From the NCBI RefSeq assembly GCF_946479755.1, contig NZ_CAMLHC010000003.1, positions 354,130 to 418,129 of the forward strand: a DNA stretch of 64,000 nucleotides, written 5' to 3'. Origin of the DNA: an uncultured Chitinophaga sp. (GTDB lineage: Bacteria > Bacteroidota > Bacteroidia > Chitinophagales > Chitinophagaceae). How positions within the stretch are numbered: position 1 is the stretch's first letter; each line of letters opens with the position of its first letter. A model generated the notes under the pieces. It saw only the letters and a program-made list of their open reading frames with translations, had not been told where the DNA came from and did not search any database. The position numbers and the translations under genes are program-made. Below, piece after piece: positions 1-8,979 of this stretch.

Positions 1-100
1 TCATCTCCCTAAAAAACAATGTTTTCTTTGAAAATCAATTTTGTATAAGCGCTGTTTATTAATAATTTAATTTTAAAATTAATAGATATACATTATTTTT

Positions 101-108
101 TATATTTG
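101..108 (+). promoter_or_regulatory. Candidate -7 promoter element (TATATTTG)
   Basis: TATATTTG fits the Bacteroidota -7 consensus TAnnTTTG and lies about 120 bases before the first gene. The upstream 100 bases are very AT-rich and I see no clear -33 TTTG at the usual distance. The rest of positions 1-229 shows no other gene. Confidence 0.4.
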
Positions 109-229
109 TTGTGCAATTTCTGTTATCTTGCGCCCATACTATTGCAGAGTCTCCGCTCGAGATAACTATGGAATCGTCGCCCCGTTGAAACGCAATAGCT
201 AACCATTTTTTACGAAAAGCCATGATCTG

Positions 230-3200
230 GTGAAAAAACGCTACGCATTATTCAGCAAGGCTGTTGTGTGCCTGCTCTTATTATCCCTTGTGTTACCGGC
301 TACCGCTCAACAGGCGGAGATAATGCTGCCTGCTCAAACTGTCAATAACGTTGCCGGCTACCTGGAGGCGTTGCCGCAGGGATATAACAGTAACACCGAT
401 AAATATCCGCTGATTATCTTTTGTCATGGAGTGGGAGAGTTGCAATACGATGCCAGCAATCCCAACACCCCGCGCTCTATTTCAGGGGTGGCGAATAATG
501 GCATCCCCCGGTTGATAAGGGACGGAAAGTTTCCGGCTACTTTCGGCGTGAACGGTCAGCGTTTTTCTTTCATCGTGATTTCTCCTTTTTTCATCCGGTG
601 GCCTGGCTCAGATGACGTGCATAAACTGCTGGCTTACCTGCAGACAAAATACCGCATCGATCCCAACAGGATATACGTGACCGGCTTAAGTATGGGTGGT
701 GGCGTGACCTGGGGCGTGGTATCGGAAAACAGTACCAAAGCCAAACAATATGCGGCGGCAGCTGTGGTCTGCGGCTCCTATAATGTCAACGACCGCCCGG
801 AGCTGCCTTCGGTGATCGCGGCAAACCATACGCCGGTATGGGCTTTTCACAATAAAATTGATCCGACCGTCAACCCGCAATTTACCCTCGACTGGGTCAG
901 TAAAATCAACAGCTCCGTGCCCGCGCCGGTACCGCCGGCTAAAATGACCATCTTCGATGCCAGCGGCCACGACGCCTGGACAACCGCTTACGACCCCAAT
1001 TATAAAGACCCGGCCACGGGCCTTAACGTATATGAGTGGATGTTGTCTTACTCGCTCAACATCACGCCCCCTGCGCCGGCCAACAAACGCATCGTGGTAA
1101 AGCCTAACCGCGGCAGCGGCATCTATTATACAGATGCCATGAACCAGTTAAATATCGCTCCGGGTGATACACTTTGTATTCCGGCCGGCGACTACGACTA
1201 TATACAGTTCAGTAAACTGACCGGCACCGCCAGCAAGCCAATCATCATCACCAATTGCGGCGGCCTGGTACGGGTAGGCGTCAATAGCACCGCCACGGCA
1301 GCATCCTTCGTGCTCTCCACCTGCAGCTACTTTAAACTGGAAGGTAACGGTGATCCCGCCCTGCAGTATGGTTTCGATATCAACGGCACCAACCAGCGCG
1401 GCGAAAAGATGTTCGGCCTTTATCTCGGCGACGGCTCCACCGACTTTGACGTACATCATTTATATATACATGACGCCAGCATGTTTGTACAGGCGAAAAC
1501 GCTGCAAAGCTGCGATCACCCCGAATGGCTGGAAGGGTCTTTCCTGATGAAAGACATCAAAATACATGACCTGCTTTGCCGTAACTCCACCTGGGAGGGC
1601 TTCTATATCGGTAATACCCATTACCTGTATTCCAGTGGCAACTGCCAGAATATGAAATCCCATCACATCCGGAATCTCGAAGTCTATAACAACGACCTGG
1701 AGAACATGGGTAGCGATGGTATCCAGATTTCCATGGCCGACCTGGGGAATAACAAAATTCATAACAACCGGGTGGTGAATTATGCGGTAGCCCGCAACAG
1801 CGCCCATGGATATGGTATCATGAGCGGCGGTGGCAGTACCCTCAATATCTACAACAACCGCATTGACAAAGGATATAACCCCGCCATCCAGATCTTTGGC
1901 TCGGGGATCAACACGGTTTACAACAACGTGATATCCAATATTACTTTTGAAGGGATCAACGCGATTGATAAAATCGTATTTGAACCGGCTACGGCCTATA
2001 TCTATAATAACACCGTTTACAATACCGGCGTAAACGGTATTAAGATCTATGCAGACAAAACCACCATCGGGCACAAGGTGTACAACAACCTCGTGATTGC
2101 CAACGGTACGCAGTGGGATTATCCGCAGACAGGCTATTATATTAAAGGCTCCAATCCCATAAAATTTGATTTCACGAACAACCTGAACTTCAAAACACCT
2201 GCCGACGCAGGCATAGGTGATGCGCCTAACGGCAACTTCCGGCTGTTGACCGGCTCCAAAGCGATCAATGCGGGCCGTGATATGGCGGACCTGGCATTGA
2301 CCACGGACCTGGAAAATTCCCCCCGGCCGCAAGACGGCAAGTATGATGTGGGAGCCTACGAATTCAGGACCGGTACCAATAATATTGTTCCCGCTGCGAA
2401 TGCGGGTAAAGACCTGTTCATTTCCCTGCCGGTGAACGCCGTGCAGCTCGATGGGTCCGCGTCTACCGATGCAGACGGCACCATCACCGGCTATCGCTGG
2501 AAAAAAATCAGCGGCCCCAATGCAGGAACGATCGCCACTCCGGCCCAGGCTATCACCAACGTGACAGGACTGGCTGCCGGCACCTATATTTTTCAACTCA
2601 CTGTAACGGATGACAGGGGGATCAGCGCCGCCGACCTGGTGACGGTAACAGTGCTGGCCGCCGCGGCAAAACCGCCGGTGATCATCACCACCACCAACAT
2701 CACCATCACGCTGCCGGTTAACTCCGTGCAGCTGGACGCCAGCAGTTCCTATGATCCGGATGGTATCATCACCGGGTACGACTGGAAACAAACCAGCGGG
2801 CCGTCTGCCAGCGTGCTGGCCGATAACACATCGAGCAACACTTCCGCCGGTTCGCTGAAGCAGGGCGTATATACGTTCCAGTTAACCATTACGAACAACG
2901 CCGGCACTAAAGTCACCACGAATGTAACAGTAACGGTGAACGGCACTCCCGGCACCAATCAGCCGCCTGTGGCCAACGCCGGTACTGACCAGACCATCAC
3001 GCTGCCGGTCAGCAGTGTAACGCTCGACGGCAGCACTTCCAAAGACCCCGACGGCTCCATCGCCTCCTGGAAATGGGAGAAGGTGAGCGGCCCTGCCGGT
3101 GGTACTATCGCCAGCGCCACTGCAGCTTCCACTAAGGTGACCGGCCTGGTAGCCGGCACCTATGTGTTCCAGCTGACAGTGACCGACAACGCCGGTGCAA

Positions 3201-4090
3201 CTGCCACGGCACGTGTAACCGTGACCGTGCTGCCGGCGCCCGGCAACAACCAGCCGCCTGTAGCCAATGCAGGCACCAACCAGGTGATCACCCTGCCTGC
3301 CAGCAGTGTAACACTCGACGGCAGCGCGTCCAAAGATACTGACGGCTCCATCGCCTCCTGGAAATGGGAGAAGGTGAGCGGGCCTGACGCCGGTAATATC
3401 AGCAGCCCTAATACGGCCGCCACTGCGGTCATCAACCTGGCCGCTGGGACCTATGTATTCCAGCTGACAGTCACCGATAATGAAGGCGCAACTGCCACAG
3501 CACGTGTAACCGTGACCGTGCTGCCACCGCCGGGCGTAAACCGTCCGCCGGTAGCCAACGCCGGTCAGAATGAAAAAGTAGTATCGCTGGTGATCCTCGA
3601 CGGCACCGCGTCTTATGATCCGGACGGTACTATCGTCAAATACAGCTGGGAACAGGTAACGGGTCCTGCTGAGGCGAACATCGCCGGCGCCAGCGCTGCA
3701 AAGGCTACTGCCACAGGGCTGATCAAAGGCGTATATACCTTCCGGTTAACGGTGACGGACAACGAAGGATTGACTTCCGCCGCCATCAAGACTGTGACGG
3801 TGGTAGATCCTGATATCCCCGATAATGACACCGGCATCGTAAACCTTTATCCCAACAGGATCGTGGGCAGCGGCAGCGCGGTACTCAAAATCAAACATAG
3901 CGAACTCCAGTCCGGCAGGATCACCATCTATAAGAGCAATGGCATGGCAGTGAAACAATTCACTTTCCAGATGAACGCTGTGTTCACGACCGGCATTGAC
4001 TTCAGTGCGCTGGGCGCCGGTATCTATTTCATCGAAATCAGGGGAATAGGTACGGACTATAAATGGGTGGGACGGTTCATGAAACTATAA
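230..4090 (+). CDS. Secreted multidomain protein: esterase-like, beta-helix, five PKD repeats, T9SS tail
   Basis: Predicted secreted or surface enzyme of 1286 residues. A signal peptide (about 1-27, ending in PATAQQ) is followed by an alpha/beta-hydrolase region of the PHB-depolymerase/feruloyl-esterase kind (HG near residue 66, nucleophile elbow GLSMGGG with Ser154). A right-handed beta-helix runs from about 288 to 711, is rich in YNN repeats and ends in DVGAYEF. Five PKD/K319-like repeats (about 720-1192) follow, then a type IX secretion sorting domain ending GRFMKL. The start is GTG at 230; an ATG at 222 reads only three codons and its TGA overlaps this GTG. By family, the esterase and beta-helix parts suggest action on an esterified polysaccharide; the substrate is unknown. 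PKD repeats 3 and 4 are nearly identical at DNA level, so the tract is a recent duplication. The gene ends 6 bases inside the convergent glycosyltransferase gene. Confidence 0.85.
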   Translation: MKKRYALFSKAVVCLLLLSLVLPATAQQAEIMLPAQTVNNVAGYLEALPQGYNSNTDKYPLIIFCHGVGELQYDASNPNTPRSISGVANNGIPRLIRDGKFPATFGVNGQRFSFIVISPFFIRWPGSDDVHKLLAYLQTKYRIDPNRIYVTGLSMGGGVTWGVVSENSTKAKQYAAAAVVCGSYNVNDRPELPSVIAANHTPVWAFHNKIDPTVNPQFTLDWVSKINSSVPAPVPPAKMTIFDASGHDAWTTAYDPNYKDPATGLNVYEWMLSYSLNITPPAPANKRIVVKPNRGSGIYYTDAMNQLNIAPGDTLCIPAGDYDYIQFSKLTGTASKPIIITNCGGLVRVGVNSTATAASFVLSTCSYFKLEGNGDPALQYGFDINGTNQRGEKMFGLYLGDGSTDFDVHHLYIHDASMFVQAKTLQSCDHPEWLEGSFLMKDIKIHDLLCRNSTWEGFYIGNTHYLYSSGNCQNMKSHHIRNLEVYNNDLENMGSDGIQISMADLGNNKIHNNRVVNYAVARNSAHGYGIMSGGGSTLNIYNNRIDKGYNPAIQIFGSGINTVYNNVISNITFEGINAIDKIVFEPATAYIYNNTVYNTGVNGIKIYADKTTIGHKVYNNLVIANGTQWDYPQTGYYIKGSNPIKFDFTNNLNFKTPADAGIGDAPNGNFRLLTGSKAINAGRDMADLALTTDLENSPRPQDGKYDVGAYEFRTGTNNIVPAANAGKDLFISLPVNAVQLDGSASTDADGTITGYRWKKISGPNAGTIATPAQAITNVTGLAAGTYIFQLTVTDDRGISAADLVTVTVLAAAAKPPVIITTTNITITLPVNSVQLDASSSYDPDGIITGYDWKQTSGPSASVLADNTSSNTSAGSLKQGVYTFQLTITNNAGTKVTTNVTVTVNGTPGTNQPPVANAGTDQTITLPVSSVTLDGSTSKDPDGSIASWKWEKVSGPAGGTIASATAASTKVTGLVAGTYVFQLTVTDNAGATATARVTVTVLPAPGNNQPPVANAGTNQVITLPASSVTLDGSASKDTDGSIASWKWEKVSGPDAGNISSPNTAATAVINLAAGTYVFQLTVTDNEGATATARVTVTVLPPPGVNRPPVANAGQNEKVVSLVILDGTASYDPDGTIVKYSWEQVTGPAEANIAGASAAKATATGLIKGVYTFRLTVTDNEGLTSAAIKTVTVVDPDIPDNDTGIVNLYPNRIVGSGSAVLKIKHSELQSGRITIYKSNGMAVKQFTFQMNAVFTTGIDFSALGAGIYFIEIRGIGTDYKWVGRFMKL

Positions 4091-5290
4091 GCGGGATTCA
4101 TAAGCATGAATGGCCTCGTATAATGCGGCAGCTGAGTTCTCCCAGGTATGGGTGAGGGCAAAGGCCCTGCGGGCAGCTGCCTGTTCCGGCCGGTTTCCTG
4201 CCAGCGCGGCTTTCAGCTGCAAGAGATAGGAGGTCAGGTCATCGGCCAGGTATACATAATCTTCAAACATCTTCATGGTAGGGGTACGGGTGGCCACCAC
4301 CGGTTTGCCCATCGCCAGGTATTCATCTACTTTGAGCGGGTAGTTGCCGATCGTCAGGTCGTTGACTACCTGCGGATTAATACATACATCGAAGGATTTC
4401 ACATATGCAGGGAGGTCCGTCATCGGTTTGCCGCCGGTAAAGTGCACGTTGGGCAGTTCGTGTAAGGGCGACTTTTTGAAATCTTCATCTTCATGGCCCA
4501 CCAGCACAAAATTCCAGTCTTTTTGTTCCGATGCAAGGTTGACCAGCAGGGGGATGTCCAGCCTTAAACTGGTGAGCGCGCCTACATAGCCGATCACCGG
4601 CCCTTTCAGGTGGGCAGTATCTGCCGGCACGTCCATAGGGCGGCCGGGATTGAACAGTTCCAGGTTACAGCCCTGGCCGATGTAATGGCTTTCCGGGTTA
4701 TATTTTTTCAGCCGTTCGGCGAGGTACAGCGAGTTGGCCACGCCGATATCTGCTTTGGCAATGTGCGCCGGTTCCAGCTTTTCGCCGTGTTTGCGCCAGT
4801 AGTCCACCGCCAGGATATTATCCCGGCTGTAGTAAATATATACGGATGGTTGCAGCAGTTCTTTCAGGTAGAAGCTCCTGAAAATATCGTTGTCATTAAA
4901 AAGGATCACGTCTTTAAAGCCCAGTTGCCGGATGGCCTTGCGGATATTGCGGGCAAAGCGACGGTTGTTGATGCGGTTGAAAACCGAAAACAGCGGCGTA
5001 GACGGTAACCAGTTGATGGACTCAATAACCGAAGTGGGATAAAGGTTCCACATATTGTCACTGATCTGCACCAGCGAAGGCGCTTTTCCATTGATGACCT
5101 CCTTATGATGATCAATTTCCTCGCCGGCATGGCGATTGAAGGAGGTACGGCGGTCAATGGGAGCGTTGACATACAGCACTCTGTTATGTTTGGAAAACTC
5201 AGCAGCAAGGCTTTTGCAGTTACTGCCAATTTTGGTGTACCAGGGTTGGAGGCCCACAATAACAATATCCCGGTTAGAAACAGACATCAT
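4085..5290 (-). CDS. Glycosyltransferase family 1 (GT4-like)
   Basis: Predicted GT-B fold glycosyltransferase of 401 residues that transfers a sugar from a nucleotide-sugar donor. The C-terminal half carries the typical signature region: GYVGALTSLRLD at the start of the donor domain, then the acidic loop YPLKVDEYLAMGKPVVATR. No signal peptide or membrane segment is seen, so it is probably cytosolic and acts on exopolysaccharide or a lipid-linked glycan. Two adjacent ATG codons (5290, 5287) could both serve as start. It stands alone, tail to tail with the secreted enzyme (stop codons adjacent, 6-base overlap). Acceptor and donor cannot be told from the sequence. Confidence 0.8.
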   Translation of the reverse strand: MMSVSNRDIVIVGLQPWYTKIGSNCKSLAAEFSKHNRVLYVNAPIDRRTSFNRHAGEEIDHHKEVINGKAPSLVQISDNMWNLYPTSVIESINWLPSTPLFSVFNRINNRRFARNIRKAIRQLGFKDVILFNDNDIFRSFYLKELLQPSVYIYYSRDNILAVDYWRKHGEKLEPAHIAKADIGVANSLYLAERLKKYNPESHYIGQGCNLELFNPGRPMDVPADTAHLKGPVIGYVGALTSLRLDIPLLVNLASEQKDWNFVLVGHEDEDFKKSPLHELPNVHFTGGKPMTDLPAYVKSFDVCINPQVVNDLTIGNYPLKVDEYLAMGKPVVATRTPTMKMFEDYVYLADDLTSYLLQLKAALAGNRPEQAAARRAFALTHTWENSAAALYEAIHAYESRL

Positions 5291-5442
5291 AACAATACCA
5301 GTAGGGTAATAAAAAAGGGAGGTTGTCCAGAGGAGGGATGGGTAAAATCAGATGGAATGCAAAGTAAATAAAATCTGCCGGTTCATACAAATAAACTTTA
5401 TCCGGCCCTAAAAGGTTAAATTAAGACTAGAATCATTTACAT

Positions 5443-6957
5443 ATGTCAGAAACAGTTGAAATCAGGAATATTACAGCCGCGGATTACCTGGACCTGCGGG
5501 AATCCATGGTGTCTGCTTACCCCGATATGGCGGGAAGCTACTGGGGAGAAGCCACCATCCAGCGGTTGATCAGGTTGTTCCCCGAAGGACAGATAGCCGT
5601 TACCGTTAACGGCCGGGTGGTAGGCTGTGCTTTGTCAATCATCGTGGATTACGACAAGTTCGGCGACAACCATACCTATGAGCAGATCACCGGTTATTAC
5701 ACTTTTAACACGCATAATCCGAAGGGGGACATCCTCTATGGCATCGAGGTGTTTGTGCATCCCGATTTCCGGGGACGGCGGCTGGCGCGGCGGCTGTACG
5801 ACGCCCGCAAAACGCTTTGCGAGCAGCTGAACCTGGAGGGGATTGTAGCCGGGGGCCGTATTCCCAATTATGAAAAATATGCTGAAAAGATGTCGCCGAG
5901 GGAGTACATCGAGAAGGTGCAGGACAAGGAGATTTACGATCCTACGCTGACCTTCCAGTTTTCCAACGACTTTACCGTCAAGAAGATATTAAAAAACTAC
6001 CTGCCTAATGACGAAGCGTCCAAGGGTTTCGCGACGTTGCTGCAGTGGTTCAATATCTATTATGAGAAGGACAGCGATACCATCCGGTATAACAAGTCCA
6101 CCGTAAGGATTGGGCTGGTGCAGTGGCAGATGCGGGACTATGGCGGGTTGGAGGCATTTATGCAGCAGGTGGAGTTTTTCATTGACGCGGTGAGTGACTA
6201 CGGGTCTGACTTCGTGGTGTTCCCTGAGTTGTTTAATGCGCCGCTGATGGCGGAGTTTAACCAGCTGGACCCTGCGGGCGCCATTCGCGGGATGGCCAAG
6301 TACACCGAAACCATCCGCGACCGGTTCCTCGAACATGCCGTATCGTATAATGTCAATATCATTTCCGGCAGTATGCCGATCGTGATAGACGAGGTGCTGC
6401 ACAATATTTCCTACCTGTGCCGCCGGGACGGTACCTGGGAGCAGTACATCAAGATCCATCCTACGCCGGGGGAAGTGTATGCCTGGGGGATGAAGGGTGG
6501 TTCAGAGATCAAGGTGTTTGATACCGATTGCGGAAAGATTGGTATCCAGATCTGTTATGATGTGGAATTTCCAGAGCCGTCCAGGATACTCGCCGAGCAG
6601 GGAATGCAGATTTTGTTTGTGCCTTTTATGACCGATACGCAGCATGCCTATAACCGGGTGCGGTTCTGTGCGCAGGCGAGGGCCATCGAAAATGAATGTT
6701 ATGTGGCGATTGCGGGGTGTGTAGGTAATCTGCCGAAAGTTAATAATATGGACTTGCAGTATGCACAATCCTGTGTATTTACACCGTCTGATTTTAACTT
6801 CCCGGTGACGGGGATCAAGGCGGAGTCAACTCCCAACACCGAGATGGTGGTGGTGGCAGATGTTGACCTGGTGTTGCTGAAGGAACTGCATGCTTTTGGT
6901 AGCGTACAAACGATGAGGGATATACGGCATGATCTGTATAAGGTGGTAAAGAAGTAG
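5443..6957 (+). CDS. GNAT acetyltransferase / carbon-nitrogen hydrolase fusion protein
   Basis: A 504-residue protein with an N-terminal GNAT domain (about 1-190; acetyl-CoA loop region HPDFRGRRLARRLYD) and a C-terminal nitrilase-superfamily domain (about 222-480). The Glu-Lys-Cys triad is intact: Glu262 in FPELFNAP, Lys337 in YIKIHPTPGE and Cys371 in IGIQICYDVEFPE. By family the nitrilase part hydrolyses an amide bond and the GNAT part acetylates a small amine; this two-domain arrangement is widespread but its substrate is not established. It has no signal peptide, so it is cytosolic. The ATG at 5443 lies 152 bases downstream of the divergent glycosyltransferase start. It is single-gene, followed by a hairpin at 6961-6992. 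Confidence 0.9.
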   Translation: MSETVEIRNITAADYLDLRESMVSAYPDMAGSYWGEATIQRLIRLFPEGQIAVTVNGRVVGCALSIIVDYDKFGDNHTYEQITGYYTFNTHNPKGDILYGIEVFVHPDFRGRRLARRLYDARKTLCEQLNLEGIVAGGRIPNYEKYAEKMSPREYIEKVQDKEIYDPTLTFQFSNDFTVKKILKNYLPNDEASKGFATLLQWFNIYYEKDSDTIRYNKSTVRIGLVQWQMRDYGGLEAFMQQVEFFIDAVSDYGSDFVVFPELFNAPLMAEFNQLDPAGAIRGMAKYTETIRDRFLEHAVSYNVNIISGSMPIVIDEVLHNISYLCRRDGTWEQYIKIHPTPGEVYAWGMKGGSEIKVFDTDCGKIGIQICYDVEFPEPSRILAEQGMQILFVPFMTDTQHAYNRVRFCAQARAIENECYVAIAGCVGNLPKVNNMDLQYAQSCVFTPSDFNFPVTGIKAESTPNTEMVVVADVDLVLLKELHAFGSVQTMRDIRHDLYKVVKK

Positions 6958-6960
6958 GGT

Positions 6961-6992
6961 AGCAGCGCCCTGGTTTTACGGGAGGTGCTGCT
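6961..6992 (+). terminator. Hairpin after the GNAT-nitrilase gene
   Basis: AGCAGCGCC pairs with GGTGCTGCT (nine pairs, one G-T) directly after the stop codon. There is no T-run, so it may be an RNA 3' end stabiliser or a weak terminator. Confidence 0.4.
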
Positions 6993-7201
6993 TCGTGTAT
7001 CACTTTACCAATAATTTTATAATTAATTGATATGTATGTTGTTGTAGTGATAGTTTGATGTAATGGTTTATACTGATGTCCTATATTTTTACACGCTACC
7101 GAAAATAAATGATTAGTTTAGTATCGCCTTTTCTTCAAGCTGTATTATAGTTAATTGATAATAAGTGTTTGATAATCAATTTATAAATTAAAGACTGAAA
7201 G

Positions 7202-7498
7202 ATGAATAACAAGATTAACCTGGCCCTCCAGATCCTGCCTTCCGTGCCATCTGAGGAGGTATATGCAGTAGTAGATGAAGCCATTGCCGTGATCCGTGAT
7301 TCCGGTGTGAAGTACAGGGTATGTCCTTTTGAAACGGTGATGGAAGGTACCTATGACGAGTTGATGGAGGTGGTCCGTAAGACACAGGAAGTATGCTTTA
7401 AAGCGGGTGCATCCCAGCTGCTCGTGTATATAAAAATGCAGATAAAAAAAGACCAGGATGTGACCATAGAAGAAAAAACGGGGAAGTACGATTCCTGA
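7202..7498 (+). CDS. MTH1187/YkoF-type thiamine-binding family protein
   Basis: A 98-residue small cytosolic protein of the former DUF77 family. The hallmark layout is visible: an N-terminal beta strand (INLALQILP), a helix with VDEAIAVIRDSGVKY, the VCPFETVMEG motif and a second helix with a Lys/Thr-rich end. Members form ferredoxin-like tetramers and some bind thiamine or pyrimidine precursors; the role here is inferred only. The start ATG follows a TAAAGACTGAAAG stretch and is unambiguous. It sits 23 bases before the possible TTG start (7522) of the next gene and may be co-transcribed with it. The 244 bases upstream are AT-rich with no other gene. Confidence 0.85.
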   Translation: MNNKINLALQILPSVPSEEVYAVVDEAIAVIRDSGVKYRVCPFETVMEGTYDELMEVVRKTQEVCFKAGASQLLVYIKMQIKKDQDVTIEEKTGKYDS

Positions 7499-7545
7499 TA
7501 TATTAAATTTCACTATCTTTCTTGACAAACCAAAGGACAGGACTT

Positions 7546-8049
7546 ATGAGGTATGCCGCGACATTGGATGGCAACTCCAAAATCATTACTAATCTGACCA
7601 TCATTATCACGTTGATCATCTTGTGCCGGGAGATTACCGATGTTAACCACGAAGCGGTTAAAACCAGCATACTGTTGTTTCTGCTGATACCAGCCATCGT
7701 GGTAGGGGCCTGTCTGAGCCCCCGGTATTATAAGATATCAACGGAAGGATTAGTGATCAAAAGACCGCTGTTTCCCATCACCATTCTCTTTGATGACATT
7801 GTGCGGCTGCGCAGCATCACAGAAGAGGAGCTGGGCACCAGCAGCCGTATGCTGGGCATCGGCGGTATTTTCGGGTACCTGGGCACGTACCGGTCGGCCG
7901 AAATAGGCAAGTACCAGCGTTGGTGCACCAACCGCGAAAATCTTGTCCTGATAGAATCGCACTCCCGGAAATGGGTGATCAGCCCATCCGCCGCAGAAGA
8001 TTTTGTAAAGACCATGAACGGTATTATCAATACCGCCAACGCCAAATAA
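7546..8049 (+). CDS. Small membrane protein with bacterial PH-like domain
   Basis: A 167-residue protein with two closely spaced N-terminal membrane segments (about 12-30 and 40-58) followed by a soluble region (SPRYYKISTEGLVIKRPLF onwards) that resembles the bacterial PH fold seen in YdbT/YvbH-type proteins. I chose the ATG at 7546 because AGGACAGGA lies just before it; a TTG at 7522 would add eight residues. Function is unknown; such proteins are usually membrane-associated scaffolds. A strong hairpin directly after the stop closes the transcription unit. Confidence 0.65.
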   Translation: MRYAATLDGNSKIITNLTIIITLIILCREITDVNHEAVKTSILLFLLIPAIVVGACLSPRYYKISTEGLVIKRPLFPITILFDDIVRLRSITEEELGTSSRMLGIGGIFGYLGTYRSAEIGKYQRWCTNRENLVLIESHSRKWVISPSAAEDFVKTMNGIINTANAK

Positions 8050-8101
8050 ACAGCTTGTGGCCGGGAGCACTGTGCTTCCGGCCACAAGGTTTATGCTGTT
8101 T
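8048..8101 (+). terminator. Two-step hairpin after the PH-domain gene
   Basis: CTTGTGGCCGGGAGCA (8054-8069) pairs with TGCTTCCGGCCACAAG (8073-8088), with only one G-T pair. The flanking AAACAGC and GCTGTTT can add an outer stem. No long T-run follows, but the stem is strong enough to act as an RNA 3' end. Confidence 0.6.
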
Positions 8102-8135
8102 CTCCCCGGAACGGCATGAATTATCACCTTTAAGG

Positions 8136-8555
8136 ATGATCGTCGCCATGATAAAAGCACCTGTAGCCAGATACCCCACTTATGAGGCTATTCAGGCGTT
8201 GGCCCGGGCATTCAATTACCCCTATGATCAGCACATGCAGGATTGGGAATATGAGGTCGCCAGGTTCGCTGATATCGAAAAGTACTTTACCACGTACGAA
8301 ACCTCCGATGACGATGACATCCGTTTTATCCTCATGGAAATGATCATTGAAACGAGTAATGAGGACCGTTATTTCGATTGGAAGGGTCAGGTTTGGCCCA
8401 AAGTCTATTCCCTGTTGAAGAAGAATTTTCTGTTACATGCTTACACCGTGTATTACTGGTGCGATTTCGATAGTGAAAGAATCGAAGATAGTTTCAGCAT
8501 CACGCCTGAAATGAGAGGGCTGTGGGAAGAGCAATCGAAAGAAGATTACCCGTAA
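8136..8555 (+). CDS. Hypothetical acidic cytosolic protein
   Basis: I do not recognise this 139-residue protein. It is acidic and aromatic-rich (ARYPTYEAIQALARAFNYP, then a DDDD run near residue 60, and a tail EEQSKEDYP), with no signal peptide or membrane segment. The composition resembles small immunity or regulatory proteins, but that is only an impression. The reading frame stays open upstream into the previous gene; the likely start is ATG 8136 or ATG 8148, since the longer form would overlap a real gene. It stands alone between the hairpin at 8048-8101 and the SusC upstream region. Confidence 0.6.
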   Translation: MIVAMIKAPVARYPTYEAIQALARAFNYPYDQHMQDWEYEVARFADIEKYFTTYETSDDDDIRFILMEMIIETSNEDRYFDWKGQVWPKVYSLLKKNFLLHAYTVYYWCDFDSERIEDSFSITPEMRGLWEEQSKEDYP

Positions 8556-8979
8556 TAGTTACTGGTTGATCTGACCGGCGCGTCATCCGGCTTTTTATAA
8601 TCCGGATAAGTATGGTTTTAACTTTTTATACTCCTTCCGGGCTATTGCATCTTTAATTACAATAATTACAACACCATTTGCTGCCCTGGATCCATAAATT
8701 GCAGACGCTTTCGGTTCTTTCTCAATGGTCATGGATTCTGCCGTTTCATCCTTCATCTTTCACTGCTAACTTTTCGTATAGCCCTTAACGGTACTTTTCT
8801 TTTAATTAGAAGCAACCATCTGTAATTATTACAGTATTAATTATCAATAAACTATAATTAACATTAAATTTTATGTTACGAAAATATACAAATGCAGGCT
8901 GAGCGCATTTGACTTTCGTCTTTCCTTGATGTATCTTTTATAATATATTCTCAAAACCAAAGTCTAAATCTAAAACACC
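8556..8979. other. Intergenic region upstream of the SusC gene
   Basis: No gene is seen in these 424 bases. A weak stem ATCCGG/CCGGAT with T-rich loop (around 8588-8610) could end the upstream transcript. Further on, the region is AT-rich and holds a TGTAAT-T-ATTACA palindrome at 8821-8833, echoed by AATAATTACA near 8661. This could be a regulator site for the SusC/D operon. Confidence 0.4.
8908..8939 (+). promoter_or_regulatory. Candidate promoter of the SusC/SusD operon
   Basis: TTTG at 8908-8911, a 20-base spacer, then TATCTTTT at 8932-8939, one mismatch from TAnnTTTG. It lies about 40 bases before the SusC start. Confidence 0.5.

Noticed and set aside
2..16. CATCTCCCTAAAAAA repeated at 18096-18110 as an att or mobile-element border
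   Set aside because: Only 15 bases with an A-run; no integrase or transposase between, so coincidence is likely.
1460..2791. 443-residue minus-strand frame inside the secreted enzyme gene
   Set aside because: It is antisense to a well-supported gene, has no recognisable domain and results from high third-position GC.
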